A stretch of DNA of 52,617 nucleotides from Aeromonas lacus (GTDB taxonomy: Bacteria; Pseudomonadota; Gammaproteobacteria; Enterobacterales; Aeromonadaceae). Where the stretch lies: the NCBI RefSeq assembly GCF_000764665.1, contig NZ_JRGM01000141.1, forward strand, positions 1 to 52,617, written 5' to 3'. The notes beneath the pieces are model-generated. The model was given only the letters and a program-made list of their open reading frames with translations, ran no database searches and was not told the origin of the DNA. Position 1 is the first letter of the stretch; each line of letters begins with the position of its first letter. A program made the translations under genes and the position numbers. Positions 7,210-15,546 of this stretch are shown piece after piece.

Positions 7210-8523
7210 TCAGGCAGCTTCGGCGGCCAGCTTCTCGGCCGGGCGAACCACCATCCCTACCACGCAGGCCAGCAGGGTCGGCATCAGCCAGGCAAGGCCC
7301 TTGTCAAACAGCGGCAGGAAGGCAAACGCATCCATCTTCATGCCGGCAGCACCCAGACCATCCAGGCAGCCGAACAGGAAAGCCACCACCAGCACGGCGC
7401 GGAACACCAGACGCGGGCGACCGAAGTAACCCTTCAGGAAGGTGACCAGCACCAGCGCCACGGCAACCGGATAGATGGCAACCAGCACCGGAATGGAGAG
7501 GCTGATGAGCTGGCTCAGACCCACGTTGGCCACCACGGCGCAGATAACGCCCAGCAGCACGACCAGCTTCTTGTAAGCCATGCCGGTCAGATTGTGGAAG
7601 AAGTCGGAGCAGGCAGAGATCAGACCCACGGCAGTGGTGAAGCAAGCCAGAGTAATGATGGCTGCCAGAATGAACTGACCCGGCTGACCAAACAGGCTCA
7701 GCACATAGGCGTTGACGATGGCGCCGCCATTGCTGACATCGGTCGCCACGCCTGCAGCAGTGTTGCCCAGCTCGAACAGGGAGATGTAGACCACGGAGAG
7801 ACCGATGGCCGAGATCAGGCCGGCAATGGCCAGATACTTGAACTGGCTCTGGTAGTCATTAATCCCTTTCTGGCGCAGCAGGTCGACGATCAGGGCACCG
7901 AACATCAGGGAAGCCAGGGTATCCATGGTGTTGTAGCCTTCCAGGATCCCTTTCACAAACGGGCTGTTCTGATAGTCACCGGCAGACTCCGGCATGGTGC
8001 CCTGCGGCGCCACGAATACCCCGATCGCCAGGGTCAGCAGCAGCAGCATCAGCACCGGAGTCAGGTATTTGCCGATGGCGTCCATCAGCTTGCCCTGATT
8101 CATGGAGACCAGCACGGCCACCCCGAAGAAGAGCACAGTGTAGGCAGCCAGACCCGCCTGACCCATATCGCCGATAAAGGGCTTGAGACCCATCTCGTAG
8201 GCCACCAGACCGGTACGGGGAGCCGCAAAGGCCGGGCCGATGATGATGTAGATGGCAACCGCCAGTGCAGTGGCTACGCCCGCAGGCAGCAGCTTGGTCA
8301 TGCCAGCCCAGCCGTTACCGGCCTTGGCGACAGCAATGATGGTGATGAGCGGCAGGCCCACAGCGGTAACCAGAAAACCCAGCATCGCCAGAGAGAGGTG
8401 TTCGCCAGCCATGTAACCAGCGAGCGGCGGGAAGATGATGTTACCGGCGCCCAGGTAGAAGGCGAAGGTCATGAACCCCAATCCGAGAACGTCGGACAAC
8501 GTGAGTGATTTCTTCAAGTTCAA
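7210..8523 (-). CDS. brnQ: Branched-chain amino acid carrier BrnQ, copy 2
   Basis: A 437-residue LIVCS-family symporter, nearly colinear with copy 1 downstream: 'LSDVLGLGFMTFAFYLGAGNIIFPP', 'YNTMDTLASLMFGALIVDLL', 'GQPGQFILAAIITLACFTTAVGL' type blocks and the same C-terminal 'FDKGLAWLMPT'. No ATG precedes the family start. The reading frame opens with TTG at 8523 or TTG at 8517; the second has the better-placed Shine-Dalgarno (GACGAGG, 6 nt before), giving MKKSLTLSDV. It has its own terminator before copy 1, so the copies are probably transcribed separately and may differ in expression or substrate preference. Confidence 0.92.
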   Translation of the reverse strand: MNLKKSLTLSDVLGLGFMTFAFYLGAGNIIFPPLAGYMAGEHLSLAMLGFLVTAVGLPLITIIAVAKAGNGWAGMTKLLPAGVATALAVAIYIIIGPAFAAPRTGLVAYEMGLKPFIGDMGQAGLAAYTVLFFGVAVLVSMNQGKLMDAIGKYLTPVLMLLLLTLAIGVFVAPQGTMPESAGDYQNSPFVKGILEGYNTMDTLASLMFGALIVDLLRQKGINDYQSQFKYLAIAGLISAIGLSVVYISLFELGNTAAGVATDVSNGGAIVNAYVLSLFGQPGQFILAAIITLACFTTAVGLISACSDFFHNLTGMAYKKLVVLLGVICAVVANVGLSQLISLSIPVLVAIYPVAVALVLVTFLKGYFGRPRLVFRAVLVVAFLFGCLDGLGAAGMKMDAFAFLPLFDKGLAWLMPTLLACVVGMVVRPAEKLAAEAA

Positions 8524-8601
8524 CCTCGTCTGTCTTGTAAATTATTGCTTGTTATAGTTTTTATCGGTCATTGACCAGTTTGTTCATATGGGTAAAAAAA
8601 A

Positions 8602-8660
8602 GAGCCCCGCTTGATTTTTCATCGCGACCAGTGGTTTTGGCTGGTCTGGAGCGGGTGCTC
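8602..8660 (-). terminator. Terminator (or attenuator) between trmN6 and brnQ copy 2
   Basis: On the minus strand a long hairpin pairs GAGCACCCGCT (8650-8660) with AGCGGGGCTC (8602-8611), followed at once by eight T residues. Inside the loop a second stem GACCAG / CTGGTC (8626-8631, 8641-8646) can form. It ends trmN6 transcription; because brnQ lies downstream on the same strand, a role as an attenuator is possible. Confidence 0.7.
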
Positions 8661-8707
8661 GATCTGGAACCAGCATAATGGCATGAAAAAATAGTTCAAG
8701 ACGAAAT

Positions 8708-9418
8708 TTACATCTTCAAATAGAAGGGGCTGGTCAGTTGGATATATCTGTCGGAATAGGCTCCATCAGCAGAATGGATCACAATATCCCCCCTTTCACA
8801 CCTGTTTAATCCTCTGCCAAGTCGCAATAAAACACGATTTGCCTCTTTACCCTCTCTGGTGATAACAGCTGTATAACAAATGCCATGCAGATCATAATCC
8901 GCCGAGATGCATAAAATTTCATCAGCCATTGCCGTCGGCAGCACCAGTGCCACCTCGCCATTCGGAGCCAGCAGTCGGTCGCAGGCAGCCAGCAGCGCAT
9001 GGCTGTCGAGGGCGCCGGTATGGCGAGCCATCGCCCGAGCCGGGTCGCTGAATGACTGGCCTGCCACGAAGTAAGGGGGATTGGAGACAATCAGATCGTA
9101 AGGGTCGGCCTGATACCCCTGCACCGCGCTTTCGATGATGGCCACGCGATCAGCCCAGGGGGAGGCAGCGACGTTCTCTCTGGCCTGGATCACTGCATCA
9201 CTATCCAGCTCCACCCCGTCGATCTGGCAGTCAGATCTGCTGCGCTGGGCCAGCATCAGGGCGATGAGGCCGCTGCCGGAGCCGATATCGAGCACCCGTC
9301 GCGCCTGTTCGACCGGGGCCCAGGCACCGAGCAGGATGCCGTCGGTGCCCACCTTCATGGCGCAGCGATCGTGATTGATATGGAACTGTTTGAAGGTAAA
9401 ACCGCGACTACGCCCCAT
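8708..9418 (-). CDS. trmN6: tRNA1(Val) (adenine-37-N6)-methyltransferase TrmN6
   Basis: A 236-residue Rossmann-fold methyltransferase that uses S-adenosylmethionine to methylate N6 of A37 in tRNA1(Val). The SAM-binding motif 'VLDIGSGSG' is at 42-50, the acidic end of strand 2 at 'GVELD', and the amino-methyltransferase catalytic motif NPPY at 113-116. The N-terminal 'FTFKQFHINHDRCAMKVGTDGILLGAW' block is diagnostic of the YfiC family. It is divergent from srmB with a 118-bp shared promoter region, the same pairing as in E. coli (yfiC/srmB). Confidence 0.93.
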   Translation of the reverse strand: MGRSRGFTFKQFHINHDRCAMKVGTDGILLGAWAPVEQARRVLDIGSGSGLIALMLAQRSRSDCQIDGVELDSDAVIQARENVAASPWADRVAIIESAVQGYQADPYDLIVSNPPYFVAGQSFSDPARAMARHTGALDSHALLAACDRLLAPNGEVALVLPTAMADEILCISADYDLHGICYTAVITREGKEANRVLLRLGRGLNRCERGDIVIHSADGAYSDRYIQLTSPFYLKM

Positions 9419-9536
9419 CTGGCCCCCGTCATCTGCAAAAATGGTTGGCGATTATAGCGACTAAGCCACACTCGCCATAGGAGCCGACGAGATAATCGCC
9501 TATAATCTGCCGTTTCCTTAATGACCGAGTATTGCC

Positions 9537-10760
9537 ATGAGCCAGTCCTTTGATGATTTCGACCTGCACCCTGCCCTCAACCGGGCTTTGGCCGAGATGG
9601 GATTCACCCGCCCCACTACCATCCAGCAGATGGTACTGGAGCCAGCCCTGGACGGCCGCGATATTCTGGCATCCGCTCCGACCGGTACCGGCAAGACCGC
9701 CTCTTTCCTGCTGCCGGCGCTCCAGCACCTGCTGGACTTCCCGCGCCGCAAGCCGGGCCCCTGCCGCATGCTGATCCTGACCCCGACCCGCGAGCTGGCG
9801 CTGCAGGTCACAGCCCACGCCAAGGCGCTGGCGGCCCACACCAACCTCAGCATCGAAACCATCATCGGCGGCGTCAGCCATGAAGAGCAGCTGCCTGCCC
9901 TGACCAAAACCACCGACATCGTGGTGGCCACCCCGGGCCGTCTGCTCGAGTACATCGAGAAAGAGGAGTTCGAGAGCCACGACATCGAGGTGCTGGTGCT
10001 GGATGAAGCGGACCGCATGCTGGACATGGGCTTCATCAAGGATGTGAACCGCATCGTGGCAGAGGCGCGCTACCGCAAGCACACCATGCTCTTCTCCGCC
10101 ACTCTGGAAGGGGCTGGCCTTGAGAAGTTCGCCAGCGAAATCCTCAACGATCCGGTGGAGCTGCACGCCGAGCCGCCGCGCAGCGAGCGTCGCCCCATCA
10201 CCCAGTGGATCCATCTGGCCGATGACGCCACCCACAAGCTGGCGCTGCTGACCCATATCCTGAAAAACCCGGAGACCCAGAAGGCGATCATCTTCGTCAA
10301 GACCCGCGAGCGTCTGGCGGAGCTCTCCGGCCAGCTGCAGGCGGCAGGCATCTCCTGCGCCTGGATCCGTGGCGAGATGGAGCAGAGCAAGCGTATCGAG
10401 TCGATCCGCAAGTTCCACGAAGGTGAAGTGCCCTTCCTGATCGCCACCGACGTCGCCGCCCGCGGCATCGACCTGCCGAACGTCAGCCATGTCATCAACT
10501 ACGACATGCCCTACGGCGCCGATGTCTACGTCCACCGGATCGGCCGTACCGGTCGCGCCGGCAACCGTGGCTGCGCCATCAGCCTGGTGGAAGCCCACGA
10601 CATGGCGATGGTCGCCAAGATCGAACGCTACACCGAGGAGCGCCTCAAGCGCCGGGTGATCGACGAGCTGCGCCCGAAACACAAAGAAGCGCGGGTACCG
10701 GTGAAGAAGAAAAAGCCGGTCGACAAGAAGAAGTCCGCCAAGAAGAAAAAGAAGAAGTGA
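9537..10760 (+). CDS. srmB: ATP-dependent RNA helicase SrmB
   Basis: A 407-residue DEAD-box helicase that assists early assembly of the 50S ribosomal subunit. Visible motifs: Q-motif region around F8-Q30, Walker A APTGTGKT (47-54), PTREL (83-87), TPGR (132-135), DEAD (156-159), SAT near 187, and in the C-terminal RecA domain 'RGIDLPNVSHVINYD' and 'HRIGRTGRAG'. The last about 25 residues are almost all Lys and Arg, a basic RNA-binding tail. Gene order next to trmN6 supports SrmB over other DEAD-box paralogues. A strong terminator follows. Confidence 0.93.
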   Translation: MSQSFDDFDLHPALNRALAEMGFTRPTTIQQMVLEPALDGRDILASAPTGTGKTASFLLPALQHLLDFPRRKPGPCRMLILTPTRELALQVTAHAKALAAHTNLSIETIIGGVSHEEQLPALTKTTDIVVATPGRLLEYIEKEEFESHDIEVLVLDEADRMLDMGFIKDVNRIVAEARYRKHTMLFSATLEGAGLEKFASEILNDPVELHAEPPRSERRPITQWIHLADDATHKLALLTHILKNPETQKAIIFVKTRERLAELSGQLQAAGISCAWIRGEMEQSKRIESIRKFHEGEVPFLIATDVAARGIDLPNVSHVINYDMPYGADVYVHRIGRTGRAGNRGCAISLVEAHDMAMVAKIERYTEERLKRRVIDELRPKHKEARVPVKKKKPVDKKKSAKKKKKK

Positions 10761-10776
10761 TCGCCTAGCGATAAAG

Positions 10777-10806
10777 AGAAGGGCCATCCCGCGGGATGGC
10801 CCTTCT
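10777..10806 (+). terminator. Terminator after srmB
   Basis: A 14-bp stem AGAAGGGCCATCCC / GGGATGGCCCTTCT with almost no loop, 16 bp after the srmB stop. The T-tract is short. Confidence 0.75.
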
Positions 10807-10889
10807 GCATTCTATGTATCTGGCCAATCGGAGCTGTATTGCTCCGGGCTCGCCACCGCCGTTGCAGGGCTATTTGCAGCCAGAACGAC

Positions 10890-10947
10890 TCACTATAAAT
10901 TTAATTTATGGGTTTTAGCTGAATGACCTAACCAAAACTTATAGTGA
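10890..10947. repeat. Inverted repeat in the srmB-elaA gap
   Basis: TCACTATAA at 10890-10898 is mirrored by TTATAGTGA at 10939-10947, with further possible pairing (GTTTT with AAAAC) inside the 40-nt loop. The segment is AT-rich within a 286-bp gap that otherwise shows only GC-rich sequence without a gene. It could be a structured RNA, an operator or a small degraded repeat; I cannot tell which. Confidence 0.5.
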
Positions 10948-11046
10948 ACCTCATCCGATCATCAGGGCATCAATCTGCCCGTCAGACGCCCTGTCGGGCC
11001 ATCGCCCGATCCGGGCAACGAATCCCCCCTGAATGCAGCCGGCCTG

Positions 11047-11502
11047 TCAGGCCACCGTCTTGCGCATACCGATATGGGGGATATCGTCCTCGACATATCC
11101 CTCCCCTTCAGCCACAAAACCGTGCTGGCCATAGAAGCCCTGCAGATGGGCCTGCGCCCCCAGCCAGATGCTGTGGGTCGGCCAGCGTGCCTCGCACGCC
11201 TTGACCGCCTCGCCGATCAGCTGGTGACCGAGACCACCGCCGCGCGCCTTGGGTGAAGTCACCACCCGACCGATGGCGGCACCGCTCTCATCGCCGATGC
11301 CGGGCGCCATGATCCGCGCATAGGCGGCCAGCAGCTCGCCCTGATAGCCGAGCAGGTGCCAGACCCCTTCGCGGCGATCGAGCCCGTCCAGATCCTGAAA
11401 GGGGCAGGTCTGCTCCACCACGAACACCTCGGCCCGCAGCGCCAGCAACTCATACAACTCGTCAGTGGTCAGTTCAGACCAGGGTTTCAGGATCCAGTTC
11501 AT
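11047..11502 (-). CDS. elaA: ElaA-family GNAT N-acetyltransferase
   Basis: A 151-residue acetyl-CoA-dependent acyltransferase fold. The ElaA hallmarks are 'LLALRAEVFVVEQTCPFQDLDGLD' near the N-terminus, 'GRVVTSPKARGGGLGHQLI' (the acetyl-CoA binding loop RxxGxG) and a C-terminal 'FYGQHGFVAEGEGYVEDDIPHIGM'. The start at 11502 has an AAGGAG ribosome site 6 nt upstream, and a longer frame to 11559 adds an unlikely N-terminus. The natural substrate of ElaA is not established. Confidence 0.88.
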   Translation of the reverse strand: MNWILKPWSELTTDELYELLALRAEVFVVEQTCPFQDLDGLDRREGVWHLLGYQGELLAAYARIMAPGIGDESGAAIGRVVTSPKARGGGLGHQLIGEAVKACEARWPTHSIWLGAQAHLQGFYGQHGFVAEGEGYVEDDIPHIGMRKTVA

Positions 11503-11559
11503 CGGCAACTCCTTATCAGTTCGGCCTGCCAGCATAATCGTGGCGCCAGTGCCCTGCAT

Positions 11560-11631
11560 TAACCTTTGTTAAGTTCTTTCAGCCGTTTGCGAATGCGGCT
11601 CAGGCTGACTGGCTGGCGTGATGCCGAGATG
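11560..11631 (-). pseudogene. Decayed duplicate of the 3' end of the neighbouring Crp/Fnr gene
   Basis: Read on the minus strand this segment encodes VSLSRIRKRLKELNKG and a stop, almost the same as the last residues of the regulator at 11692 (ISLSRIRKRLKALNKE). Further upstream 'GGCATCACGCC' matches GGCATTACTCC of the intact gene, but a 4-bp length difference breaks the frame. Similarity stops near 11631. It looks like the leftover of a second copy, deleted except for its 3' end, or of a replacement by homologous recombination. Confidence 0.75.
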
Positions 11632-11691
11632 GACTGTATGAAAGGTCTGAAATCTGGTGGCCACACTGCCCCTCATGGCGCATCGGCGACA

Positions 11692-12264
11692 CTACTCCTT
11701 GTTAAGCGCTTTCAACCGCTTGCGAATGCGACTAAGACTGATGGGAGTAATGCCGAGATAGGCGGCGATCTGGTGGTCGGGCACTCTGGCATCGAGTGCG
11801 GGAAAGCTGTCGAGAAAGTGCTGGTAGCGCGCCTGCGGGCTGCCGGTCAGCAGCAACTGCTCCTTCTCCTCCTTGATACGCAGCTGCACCTCCAGCAGGT
11901 GCTGGTACCAGCGCGGCCAGCCGGGCAGCTGGCGCAAGTCGGCCAGACTGAACAGCTGCAGACGGCAGGGCTCCAGCGCCTCCACGCTGTAGCGGGCAGG
12001 CTCGCCACTGAGCAGGTGGTGAAAGTCGAGAAACTCGTCCCCCTCCCAGTAGAACTCCTTGATGTACTCGCGGCCATCCTCCAGCACCAGCTTGGCCCGC
12101 AGCAGCCCCTGCTCCACCCTGACCAGCAGATCCGGGCTGTCGCCGGCGTGCCATAGGCAGCTTTTCGGGCTGAGGGTCAGCGGGCGGGCAAAAGAGAGGA
12201 GGCGCGCGGCCTCCTCTCTATCTGCAACCTGCGCCCAATCGAAGGGGGGTCTGTCAGTCAGCAT
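11692..12264 (-). CDS. Crp/Fnr-type transcriptional regulator
   Basis: A 190-residue protein with an N-terminal cyclic-nucleotide-binding-like beta-barrel (about 20-110, 'GDSPDLLVRVEQGLLRAKL', 'KEFYWEGDEFLDF') and a C-terminal helix-turn-helix 'DHQIAAYLGITPISLSRIRKRL' (about 163-184). There are no cysteines arranged for an Fnr iron-sulfur cluster, and the cAMP-contact residues of Crp are not apparent, so the ligand is unknown. It lies 2 bp downstream of rlmB on the same strand and may be the last gene of an rnr-rlmB transcript. A degraded copy of its 3' end follows. Confidence 0.85.
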   Translation of the reverse strand: MLTDRPPFDWAQVADREEAARLLSFARPLTLSPKSCLWHAGDSPDLLVRVEQGLLRAKLVLEDGREYIKEFYWEGDEFLDFHHLLSGEPARYSVEALEPCRLQLFSLADLRQLPGWPRWYQHLLEVQLRIKEEKEQLLLTGSPQARYQHFLDSFPALDARVPDHQIAAYLGITPISLSRIRKRLKALNKE

Positions 12265-12266
12265 GA

Positions 12267-13016
12267 TTAACCGCGACGCTGACGCACGGCTTCAAACAGG
12301 CAGACGCCGGTCGCTACCGAGACGTTGAGGCTGGATACCGCCCCCGCCATCGGGATGCTCACCAGCTCGTCGCAGTGCTCGCGGGTCAGACGGCGCATCC
12401 CCTTGCCCTCGGCGCCCATCACCAGCGCCATCGGGCCGGTCAGTTTGGCCTGATAGAGGTCGTGATCGGCCTCGCCAGCAGTGCCGACGATCCAGACGCC
12501 GCGTTCCTGCAGCTCGCGCAGGGTGCGAGCCAGGTTGGTAACCTGGATCAGCGGCACCACTTCAGCGGCGCCACAAGCGACCTTGCGCACGATCGGGGTC
12601 AGGCCGGTGGCCTTGTCCCGCGGCACGATCACCGCGTGCACCCCGGCGGCATCGGCGCTGCGCAGGCAGGCGCCGAGGTTGTGCGGGTCAGTCACGCCAT
12701 CCAGCACCAGCAGGAAGGGCTGGCTCTGTTGTGCCGCCAGCTCGTCCAGCAGGCTGGCCAGATCGTGCTCGGCGAGCTTCGGCGCTTCGATCACCTTGGC
12801 CATGATGCCCTGATGATTGTTGCCTTCCGCTTTGTCATCAAGGGTCTTGCGGTTCACGTTCTGCACCTTGAGGCCGAGGGATTCCAGCTCGGCCAGCAGG
12901 GGTTGCAGCCGGTCGTCATCCCGCCCCTTGAGGGCCCACACTTCGATGAAACGCTCGGGAGTGCGCTCCAGCAGCGCGGTAACAGCGTGAATGCCGTAGA
13001 TCAGTTCAGTACTCAT
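12267..13016 (-). CDS. rlmB: 23S rRNA (guanosine-2251-2'-O)-methyltransferase RlmB
   Basis: A 249-residue SpoU/TrmH-type knotted methyltransferase that modifies G2251 in the peptidyl-transferase P loop. Motif 1 '[16 protein letters not shown]', motif 2 '[10 protein letters not shown]' and motif 3 '[14 protein letters not shown]' are all present, and the N-terminal '[11 protein letters not shown]' substrate-binding domain is typical. Its start overlaps the rnr stop by 4 nt (ATGA), matching the conserved rnr-rlmB operon. Confidence 0.95.
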   Translation of the reverse strand: MSTELIYGIHAVTALLERTPERFIEVWALKGRDDDRLQPLLAELESLGLKVQNVNRKTLDDKAEGNNHQGIMAKVIEAPKLAEHDLASLLDELAAQQSQPFLLVLDGVTDPHNLGACLRSADAAGVHAVIVPRDKATGLTPIVRKVACGAAEVVPLIQVTNLARTLRELQERGVWIVGTAGEADHDLYQAKLTGPMALVMGAEGKGMRRLTREHCDELVSIPMAGAVSSLNVSVATGVCLFEAVRQRRG

Positions 13017-15412
13017 TTAGTGCTCTTGGCCTTATCGCGAGCTTTTTTGCCCGGTCGTCTGTTGCTGGGTTTGGCACGGCCACCCTTGGCGGGTTTGCCG
13101 CTATCCTTGCCATCTTTCTCTTTGCGCTTTTCGTGGCGCTCGGCGCTCTTGGCCTTCTCTTTCTTGATCTCGGCCTGCTTGCGCGCCATCTCTTTGGCGT
13201 TCTTGCCGGTGGCCTTGAGGGGCTCTTCCACCATCACGAAGTCGATCTTGCGATCGTCCAGATTGACGCCCATCACCTTGACCCGCACCTTGTCACCCAG
13301 ACGGTAACGGCGGCGGAAGTTCTCGCCAATCAGCTGCTGGTGCAGCGGGTCGAACTGGTAGTAGTCGTTGGTGAGGGTACTGACGTGCACCAGACCGTCG
13401 ATGTGGATCTCGGCCAGACGCACGAAGAAGCCAAAGCCGGTGACGCTGGCGATGACGCCGTCGAACTCGTCACCCACGTGATCCAGCATGTACTCGCACT
13501 TGAGCCAGTCGGCCACATCGCGAGTGGCATCGTCGGCACGGCGCTCGGTCATGGAGCAGTGCTCGCCCATCGGATCCACTTCTTCCAGCTGGTAGTGGTA
13601 ACCACCGCTCGGAGTCCACTTGTGGCGCAGGTTGGCCTGCTGCTCTTTGGCGGTCTGATACTTGATCGCGCGGTGCAGGATCAGGTCGGGGTAGCGACGG
13701 ATCGGCGAGGTGAAGTGAGCGTAGGACTTCAGGGCCAGACCGAAGTGACCGATGTTGTCGGCCTGATAGATGGCCTGACGCATGGAGCGCAGCAGCATGG
13801 TGGAGAGCAGCTCCGCATCGGGGCGCCCTTCAAACTTGGCAGCCAGCTCGGCGAAGTCCTTCGGCTCGGGCTCAAGACCGCCCTTGAGCTCCAGACCGAG
13901 TTCGGCCAGGAAGTCACGGAAACCGGTCAGACGCTCTTCACCCGGACGGTCGTGCACCCGGAACAGGGCGGCAGCTTCGTTCTTCTCGATGTAACGGGCG
14001 GCAGCCACGTTCGCCTGGATCATGCACTCTTCGATGATCTTGTGGGCGTCGTTGCGCACCAGCGGCACGATGCGGTCGATCTTGCGCTGGGCGTTGAAGA
14101 TGAAGCGGGTCTCCTCGCTCTCGAACTCCACCGCGCCGCGCTGATGACGGGCATGCTTGAGCGCCTTGTAGAGGTTGTTGAGCTCCTCGATATGGCCCAC
14201 CAGCGGGTCATACTGCTGACGCAGCTTGGGATCCCCGTCGAGGATCGCCGCCACCTTGGTGTAGGTCAGACGGGCGTGGGAGTTCATTACCGCTTCGTAG
14301 AACTTGTAGCCGGACATACGGCCAGAGGCGGAGATGGTCATCTCGCACACCATGCAGAGGCGGTCAACCTGCGGGTTGAGCGAGCAGAGGCCGTTGGAGA
14401 GCACCTCCGGCAGCATGGGCACCACGAACTCGGGGAAGTAGACCGAGTTGCCACGCTGATAGGCTTCGGTGTCGAGGGCTGTGCCCGGCTTCACATAGGC
14501 GGAAACGTCGGCAATGGCAACCCACAGGCGCCAGCCACCGCCACGTTTGGCTTCGCAGAAAACGGCGTCATCGAAGTCGCGGGCATCTTCCCCGTCGATG
14601 GTGACCAGCGGCAGAGCACGCAGGTCGATACGACCCTCTTTCGCCTTCTCCGGCACCTGCTCGCCGAGACCGGCAACCTCTTTGGTCACCTCTTCCGGCC
14701 AGGTGTGCGGAATGCCGTGGGTACGCAGGGCGATTTCGATCTCCATGCCGGGCGCCATGTTCTCACCCAGCACCTCCAGCACGGTACCGACCGCGTTGAA
14801 GCGGGCAGTGGCGCGCTGGTTAATGCGCACGACCACGACCTGGCTCTGGCGAGCCCCCTTGTTCTCCCCTTCCGGGATGATGATGTCCTGACCAATGCGG
14901 CTGTCATCCGGCACCACGAAACCGACGCCGTTCTCGACGAAGTAACGGCCGACGATATCCGCCTCGCGGGATTTGAGCAGACGCACCAGACGCGCTTCCT
15001 GACGCCCCTTGCGGTCGATTTCGGTCGGCTGCACCAGCGCATAGTCGCCGTGCATCAGACGCTGCATTTCACGGTTGTTCAGATACAGATCCGGGCCACC
15101 ACCCTCGGGACGCAGGAAACCGAAGCCATCCTTGTGGCCGAGTACATAGCCTTTCACCAGATTCAAGCGATCCGGCAGGGCGTAACACTGGTTGCGCGTG
15201 AAGACCAGCTGTCCATCGCGCTCCATGGCACGCAGACGGCGACGCAGGGCTTCCAGTGGCTCTTCATCGGTCAGCTTGAGAACCTGGGCCAGCTCTTCCC
15301 GTGACATGGGTTTTTCGTGGCCCTTGATGAGGTCGAGGATCATCTCGCGACTGGCGATGGGATTCTCGTATTTTTCGGCCTCGCGTTCGAGGAAAGGATC
15401 TTTTTGAGACAT
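13013..15412 (-). CDS. rnr: Ribonuclease R
   Basis: A 799-residue processive 3'-5' exoribonuclease of the RNB family that degrades structured RNA. Order of domains: N-terminal winged helix (about 15-80), two cold-shock domains, the RNB catalytic domain with '[14 protein letters not shown]' carrying the metal-binding aspartates, an S1 domain ('[20 protein letters not shown]') and a Lys/Arg-rich C-terminal tail from about 725. Length is close to the E. coli enzyme. It is the first gene of rnr-rlmB, divergent from the diguanylate cyclase gene across 134 bp. Confidence 0.96.
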   Translation of the reverse strand: MSQKDPFLEREAEKYENPIASREMILDLIKGHEKPMSREELAQVLKLTDEEPLEALRRRLRAMERDGQLVFTRNQCYALPDRLNLVKGYVLGHKDGFGFLRPEGGGPDLYLNNREMQRLMHGDYALVQPTEIDRKGRQEARLVRLLKSREADIVGRYFVENGVGFVVPDDSRIGQDIIIPEGENKGARQSQVVVVRINQRATARFNAVGTVLEVLGENMAPGMEIEIALRTHGIPHTWPEEVTKEVAGLGEQVPEKAKEGRIDLRALPLVTIDGEDARDFDDAVFCEAKRGGGWRLWVAIADVSAYVKPGTALDTEAYQRGNSVYFPEFVVPMLPEVLSNGLCSLNPQVDRLCMVCEMTISASGRMSGYKFYEAVMNSHARLTYTKVAAILDGDPKLRQQYDPLVGHIEELNNLYKALKHARHQRGAVEFESEETRFIFNAQRKIDRIVPLVRNDAHKIIEECMIQANVAAARYIEKNEAAALFRVHDRPGEERLTGFRDFLAELGLELKGGLEPEPKDFAELAAKFEGRPDAELLSTMLLRSMRQAIYQADNIGHFGLALKSYAHFTSPIRRYPDLILHRAIKYQTAKEQQANLRHKWTPSGGYHYQLEEVDPMGEHCSMTERRADDATRDVADWLKCEYMLDHVGDEFDGVIASVTGFGFFVRLAEIHIDGLVHVSTLTNDYYQFDPLHQQLIGENFRRRYRLGDKVRVKVMGVNLDDRKIDFVMVEEPLKATGKNAKEMARKQAEIKKEKAKSAERHEKRKEKDGKDSGKPAKGGRAKPSNRRPGKKARDKAKSTK

Positions 15413-15546
15413 AAGCAGGCCTTAGGGTAGGTGGTAACGGTGCCATTATATCGGAGGGGGGGGCGAATGGCATCCATCGACTGCCTTTTGGCCAATCTCT
15501 CTGTCATACTATCTTCAGTTCGCTGGCATGATGAGACACAGAACTC

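Noticed and set aside
7144..8508. Plus-strand open frame of 454 codons, His- and Gln-rich
   Set aside because: It is the antisense shadow of brnQ copy 2 and has no family resemblance.
8584..8622. Leader peptide gene for brnQ attenuation
   Set aside because: No ribosome site and no cluster of Leu/Ile/Val codons; kept only as a low-interest finding.
9429..10787. Minus-strand open frame of 452 codons
   Set aside because: It is antisense to srmB, which has every DEAD-box motif.
13133..15304. Long open frame of 723 codons on the plus strand
   Set aside because: It is antisense to rnr, whose domains and motifs are complete; long shadow frames are expected in high-GC sequence.
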